Assembly: GCA_036277635.1 (NCBI GenBank) | Contig: DASUMP010000086.1 | Coordinates: 1 to 23,549, forward strand | Length of the DNA stretch: 23,549 nucleotides | DNA from: DASUMP01 sp036277635 | GTDB lineage: Bacteria > Actinomycetota > Acidimicrobiia > IMCC26256 > PALSA-610 | Direction: 5' to 3' | In this document: positions 21,461-23,549 of the stretch, piece by piece | Numbering within the stretch: position 1 is the stretch's first letter | Layout of the letters: each line of letters opens with the position of its first letter | Notes under the pieces: model-generated | Databases searched by the model: none | Told to the model about the DNA's origin: nothing | The model's input: only the letters and a program-made list of their open reading frames with translations | Program-made: the position numbers and the translations under genes

Positions 21461-22236
21461 CCGACGCCCCCGAGTACCCGCCGGCCCACGGGCTGCTCGC
21501 CGACAAGACGGTCCTCGTGACCGCGGCCGCGGGCACCGGGATCGGGTTCGCCACCGCGAAACGGTGCGTCGAGGAGGGTGCGCGCGTCGCGATCGCCGAC
21601 ATCCACGAGCGGCGCCTCGGCGAAGCCGCCGACGCGCTCGCCGCGATCGCCGGCGCGCGCCCACCCGCGTTCCTCGCGAACGTCGCGCTCGAAGCCGACG
21701 TGCAGTCGCTGTTCGACCAGGCCATCGCCGCGTTCGGCGCGCTCGACGTCGTCGTGAACAACGCCGGGCTCGGCGGCACCGCCGAGCTGGTCGAGATGAC
21801 CGACGAACAGTGGTTCGCGGTGCTCGACGTGACCCTCACCGGAACGATGCGCATGACCCGGGCCGCGCTGCGCCACATGACCACACGAGGACGCGGCGTG
21901 ATCGTGAACAACGCGTCGGTCGTCGGCTGGCGCGCGCAGGCGGGTCAGACGCACTACGCCGCCGCGAAGGCGGGCGTCATGGCGCTCACGCGCTGCGCGG
22001 CGATCGAAGCGGCGCGGTCAGGGGTGCGGATCAACGCGGTCGCGCCCAGCCTCGCCATGCACCCGCACCTCGCCAAGGTCACCACCGACGAGCTGCTCGC
22101 CGAGCTGACGACGCGGGAGGCGTTCGGCCGGGCCGCCGAACCCTGGGAGATCGCCAACGTGATCGTGTTCCTCGCGAGCGACTACTCGTCGTACATGACC
22201 GGTGAGATCGTCTCGGTCAGCAGCCAGCACCCCTAG
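21457..22236 (+). CDS. ipdF: IpdF-like short-chain dehydrogenase/reductase
   Basis: A 259-aa classical SDR. The cofactor loop is VTAAAGTGIGF (21-31, an atypical TAAAGTGIG instead of TGxxxGIG), followed by Asp48 in IADIHERR, which favours NAD over NADP. NNAG is at 101-104 and the catalytic Ser154, Tyr167 and Lys171 are present (NNASVVGWRAQAGQTHYAAAK region). The N-terminal LADKTVLVTAAAGTGIG and the C-terminal FLASDYSSYMTGEIVSVSSQHP strongly recall mycobacterial Rv3559c/IpdF, an alcohol dehydrogenase acting on a hydroxylated steroid C/D-ring CoA thioester. The ATG overlaps the TGA of the FadE30-like gene, so the pair is translationally coupled. Assignment to IpdF is from memory of the sequence and from gene order. 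Confidence 0.84.
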   Translation: MTDAPEYPPAHGLLADKTVLVTAAAGTGIGFATAKRCVEEGARVAIADIHERRLGEAADALAAIAGARPPAFLANVALEADVQSLFDQAIAAFGALDVVVNNAGLGGTAELVEMTDEQWFAVLDVTLTGTMRMTRAALRHMTTRGRGVIVNNASVVGWRAQAGQTHYAAAKAGVMALTRCAAIEAARSGVRINAVAPSLAMHPHLAKVTTDELLAELTTREAFGRAAEPWEIANVIVFLASDYSSYMTGEIVSVSSQHP

Positions 22237-22268
22237 ACGCACTCCTAGGAATCGCGGCCGCGACGCCC

Positions 22269-22274
22269 TACGCT
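22269..22274 (+). promoter_or_regulatory. Predicted -10 hexamer of the protease gene
   Basis: TACGCT (TANNNT class) lies 32 nt before the ATG, and an AGGGAGGG Shine-Dalgarno (22294-22301) separates the two, so this transcript would have a leader. No clear -35 is seen. Confidence 0.4.
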
Positions 22275-22306
22275 GGCTCATCGGTCCACGTCCAGGGAGG
22301 GACGCC

Positions 22307-23125
22307 ATGCGCACGCTGCGCTCTGTCCTCGTCGCCATCGCCCTCGTGCTCGCGACCGCGCTCCCGGCGGGTGCCGTGGTGGGTGGTGAACTCGACGGTG
22401 AGCTCCACTCCAACGTGGGGATGTTCTTCTTCACCGAATCGGGTTCCCGGTTCCGGTGCAGCGGCACGCTCGTCGCGCCGACGATCGTCCTGACCGCGGC
22501 GCACTGCACACTCGGCAGCACCGACGTGCGCGTCACCTTCGACAGCGTCGCGCAGCAAGACCCGCTGCGGGCGACGAGCCCGGGCGACGCGTCGCGGTTC
22601 ATCGTCGGTACCGCGCACGCGCATCCGGATTGGAACCAGAAGCTGCAGCTGAAGGACCTCCTCGACATCGGCGTCGTCGTGCTCGACGCGCCCGCCTCGA
22701 CGATCTGGCCGGGCATCACGCCCGCGCCGCTGCCGACCGCCGGACTGCTCGACGACCTCGCCGCGAAGGGCGGACTGAAGAAGGTGCCGTTCGAGGTCGT
22801 GGGCTACGGCGTGTTCTTCGAACAGCCCGACACCACACCCCGCACGCCCACCTCGGTGCGCGACCTCACCCGGCGGTACACCACCGCGCCGCTCCAGAAC
22901 ATCAACGGCGAGACGGTGAAGCTGCAGGAGAGCGCCGGCGACGCGAAATTCGGCGGCGGCACCTGCTTCGGCGACTCGGGCGGCGCGCTGTTCCTCGACG
23001 GTGTGCTCGTCGGCGACACGAGCTGGGGCGGTTCGCAGTACTGCTCGGGCGGCGCCGGCGGCTACCAGCGCACCGACACGAGCGCCGCGCGCGCGTTCCT
23101 CTCGGAGTTCGTGACGGTGCCCTGA
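22307..23125 (+). CDS. Secreted trypsin-like (S1) serine protease
   Basis: A 272-aa exported chymotrypsin-fold protease. Residues 1-23 are a signal peptide (basic MRTLR, a hydrophobic core, ALPAGA). The triad is His66 in LTAAHC, Asp120 in LLDIGVVVL and Ser224 in GDSGGAL, with cysteine pairs 51-67 and 220-246 in the classical 42-58 and 191-220 positions. Predicted signal cleavage after Ala23 leaves VVGG as the new N-terminus, the same as the activated IVGG end, so no separate propeptide is needed. The residue at the trypsin Asp189 position (about 218) is glycine, which argues against Arg/Lys specificity. The ATG at 22307 follows AGGGAGGG. It sits 70 nt after the IpdF-like gene with its own promoter, and appears unrelated to catabolism. 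Confidence 0.88.
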   Translation: MRTLRSVLVAIALVLATALPAGAVVGGELDGELHSNVGMFFFTESGSRFRCSGTLVAPTIVLTAAHCTLGSTDVRVTFDSVAQQDPLRATSPGDASRFIVGTAHAHPDWNQKLQLKDLLDIGVVVLDAPASTIWPGITPAPLPTAGLLDDLAAKGGLKKVPFEVVGYGVFFEQPDTTPRTPTSVRDLTRRYTTAPLQNINGETVKLQESAGDAKFGGGTCFGDSGGALFLDGVLVGDTSWGGSQYCSGGAGGYQRTDTSAARAFLSEFVTVP

Positions 23126-23132
23126 TCGGCGA

Positions 23133-23549
23133 TCACGTCGGCGTGGTGCCGCTCGCCGCGTCGAGGTAGGCGGGGCGCTCCCCACCGCCGTGCACCGCGA
23201 TGCTGGCGCCGGTCACGTAGCGGGCGAGCGGCGACGCGAGGAAGAGGCACACGTCGGCGACGTCGGCGGGTTCGGCCATGCGCCCGAGCGGGATCGTCGC
23301 GCCGACCGCCGCGATGCCGGCCTCGTCCCCGTAGAACAAGTGCGCCTGCTCGGTCACCACGAGGCCGACGGTGACCGCGTTCACCCGCACCTTCGGCGCG
23401 AACTCGACCGCGAGCGTCTCGGTGAGGTTCAGGAGTCCTGCCTTCGCGGCGCCGTACGCGGCGGTGTTCGGCGACGGGCGCACGCCGCTGACGCTCGCGA
23501 TGTTGAGGATCACGCCGCCGTCGTCTTGGCGCTGCATCTGCTGGTTGGC
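23133..23549 (-). CDS. Short-chain dehydrogenase/reductase, 3' part (Rv3548c-like)
   Basis: The C-terminal 138 residues of an SDR whose start lies beyond the right edge; the frame is open to base 23549. Visible are GGVILNIASVSG with the catalytic Ser, the YGAAKAG catalytic Tyr and Lys, VRVNAVTVGLVVTE, the FYGDEAGIAAV segment, and the SDR ending PLGRMAEPADVADVCLFLAS, then VTGASIAVHGGGERPAYL. This ending recalls mycobacterial Rv3548c, an SDR in the steroid catabolism cluster, as far as memory allows. Coenzyme choice cannot be seen because the N-terminal Rossmann loop is missing. It converges on the protease gene with 7 nt between the stops. Confidence 0.82.
   Translation of the reverse strand, partial: ANQQMQRQDDGGVILNIASVSGVRPSPNTAAYGAAKAGLLNLTETLAVEFAPKVRVNAVTVGLVVTEQAHLFYGDEAGIAAVGATIPLGRMAEPADVADVCLFLASPLARYVTGASIAVHGGGERPAYLDAASGTTPT

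Noticed and set aside
22230..22249. CCTAG ... CTAGG inverted repeat after the IpdF-like gene
   Set aside because: Only 5-bp arms with an 8-nt loop, too weak to call a terminator.

Overview
The window reads as chromosomal DNA of a very GC-rich, gene-dense Actinomycetota, most likely an uncultured or poorly studied Acidimicrobiia-type organism. The basis is strong G/C bias at third codon positions, many GTG starts, stop-start overlaps (ATGA, GTGA, TGATG), and several proteins that I recognise from memory as relatives of mycobacterial steroid-catabolism and phosphatidylinositol-mannoside proteins. No alignment could be run, so all family matches rest on recognised motifs. I see no tRNA, rRNA, CRISPR array, insertion sequence or prophage.

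Left part (1-2426, + strand): the 3' end of a PLP-dependent group II decarboxylase / sphingosine-1-phosphate-lyase-like gene, then a KstR-like TetR regulator preceded by an exact match to the published KstR operator consensus TnnAACnnGTTnnA, then a nitronate monooxygenase-like flavoprotein.

Middle-left (2434-10240, - strand): nine closely packed genes, in transcription order ferredoxin/rubredoxin-type reductase, MFS transporter, PimB'-like mannosyltransferase, small four-helix membrane protein, SRPBCC protein, ArsA-like ATPase with an Hsp20-like tail, a 122-aa protein with an HxHHxxCxxC motif, a ROK sugar kinase and a luciferase-like monooxygenase. Most junctions overlap by 4 nt. The block from the mannosyltransferase to the ROK kinase resembles conserved actinobacterial neighbourhoods (mycobacterial pimB'/Rv2183c-Rv2188c, Streptomyces glkA). 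Several genes here have a TAGNNT hexamer exactly 8 nt before the start codon and no Shine-Dalgarno, the signature of leaderless transcripts.

Middle-right (10357-14969, + strand): a four-gene operon of an NDP-forming acyl-CoA synthetase, an atypical crotonase, an Ltp2-like thiolase-fold aldolase and its DUF35 partner. This looks like a CoA-thioester activation and side-chain retro-aldol module.

Regulatory island (14970-17930): a YbaK-type deacylase, a 47-aa conserved-looking small protein, three perfect hairpins between them, a tandem-HTH MerR regulator with an apparent bidirectional MerR-type promoter, and an amidohydrolase divergent from a CoA-transferase across a 26-bp near-perfect palindrome.

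Right part (17931-23549): a fused two-domain family III CoA-transferase, a FadE30-like acyl-CoA dehydrogenase coupled by ATGA to an IpdF-like short-chain dehydrogenase (the same pair handles late steroid C/D-ring intermediates in mycobacteria), a secreted S1 protease, and the 3' part of a second SDR. Taken together the window is a steroid/terpenoid-type CoA-thioester catabolism locus interrupted by a conserved cell-envelope/housekeeping block.
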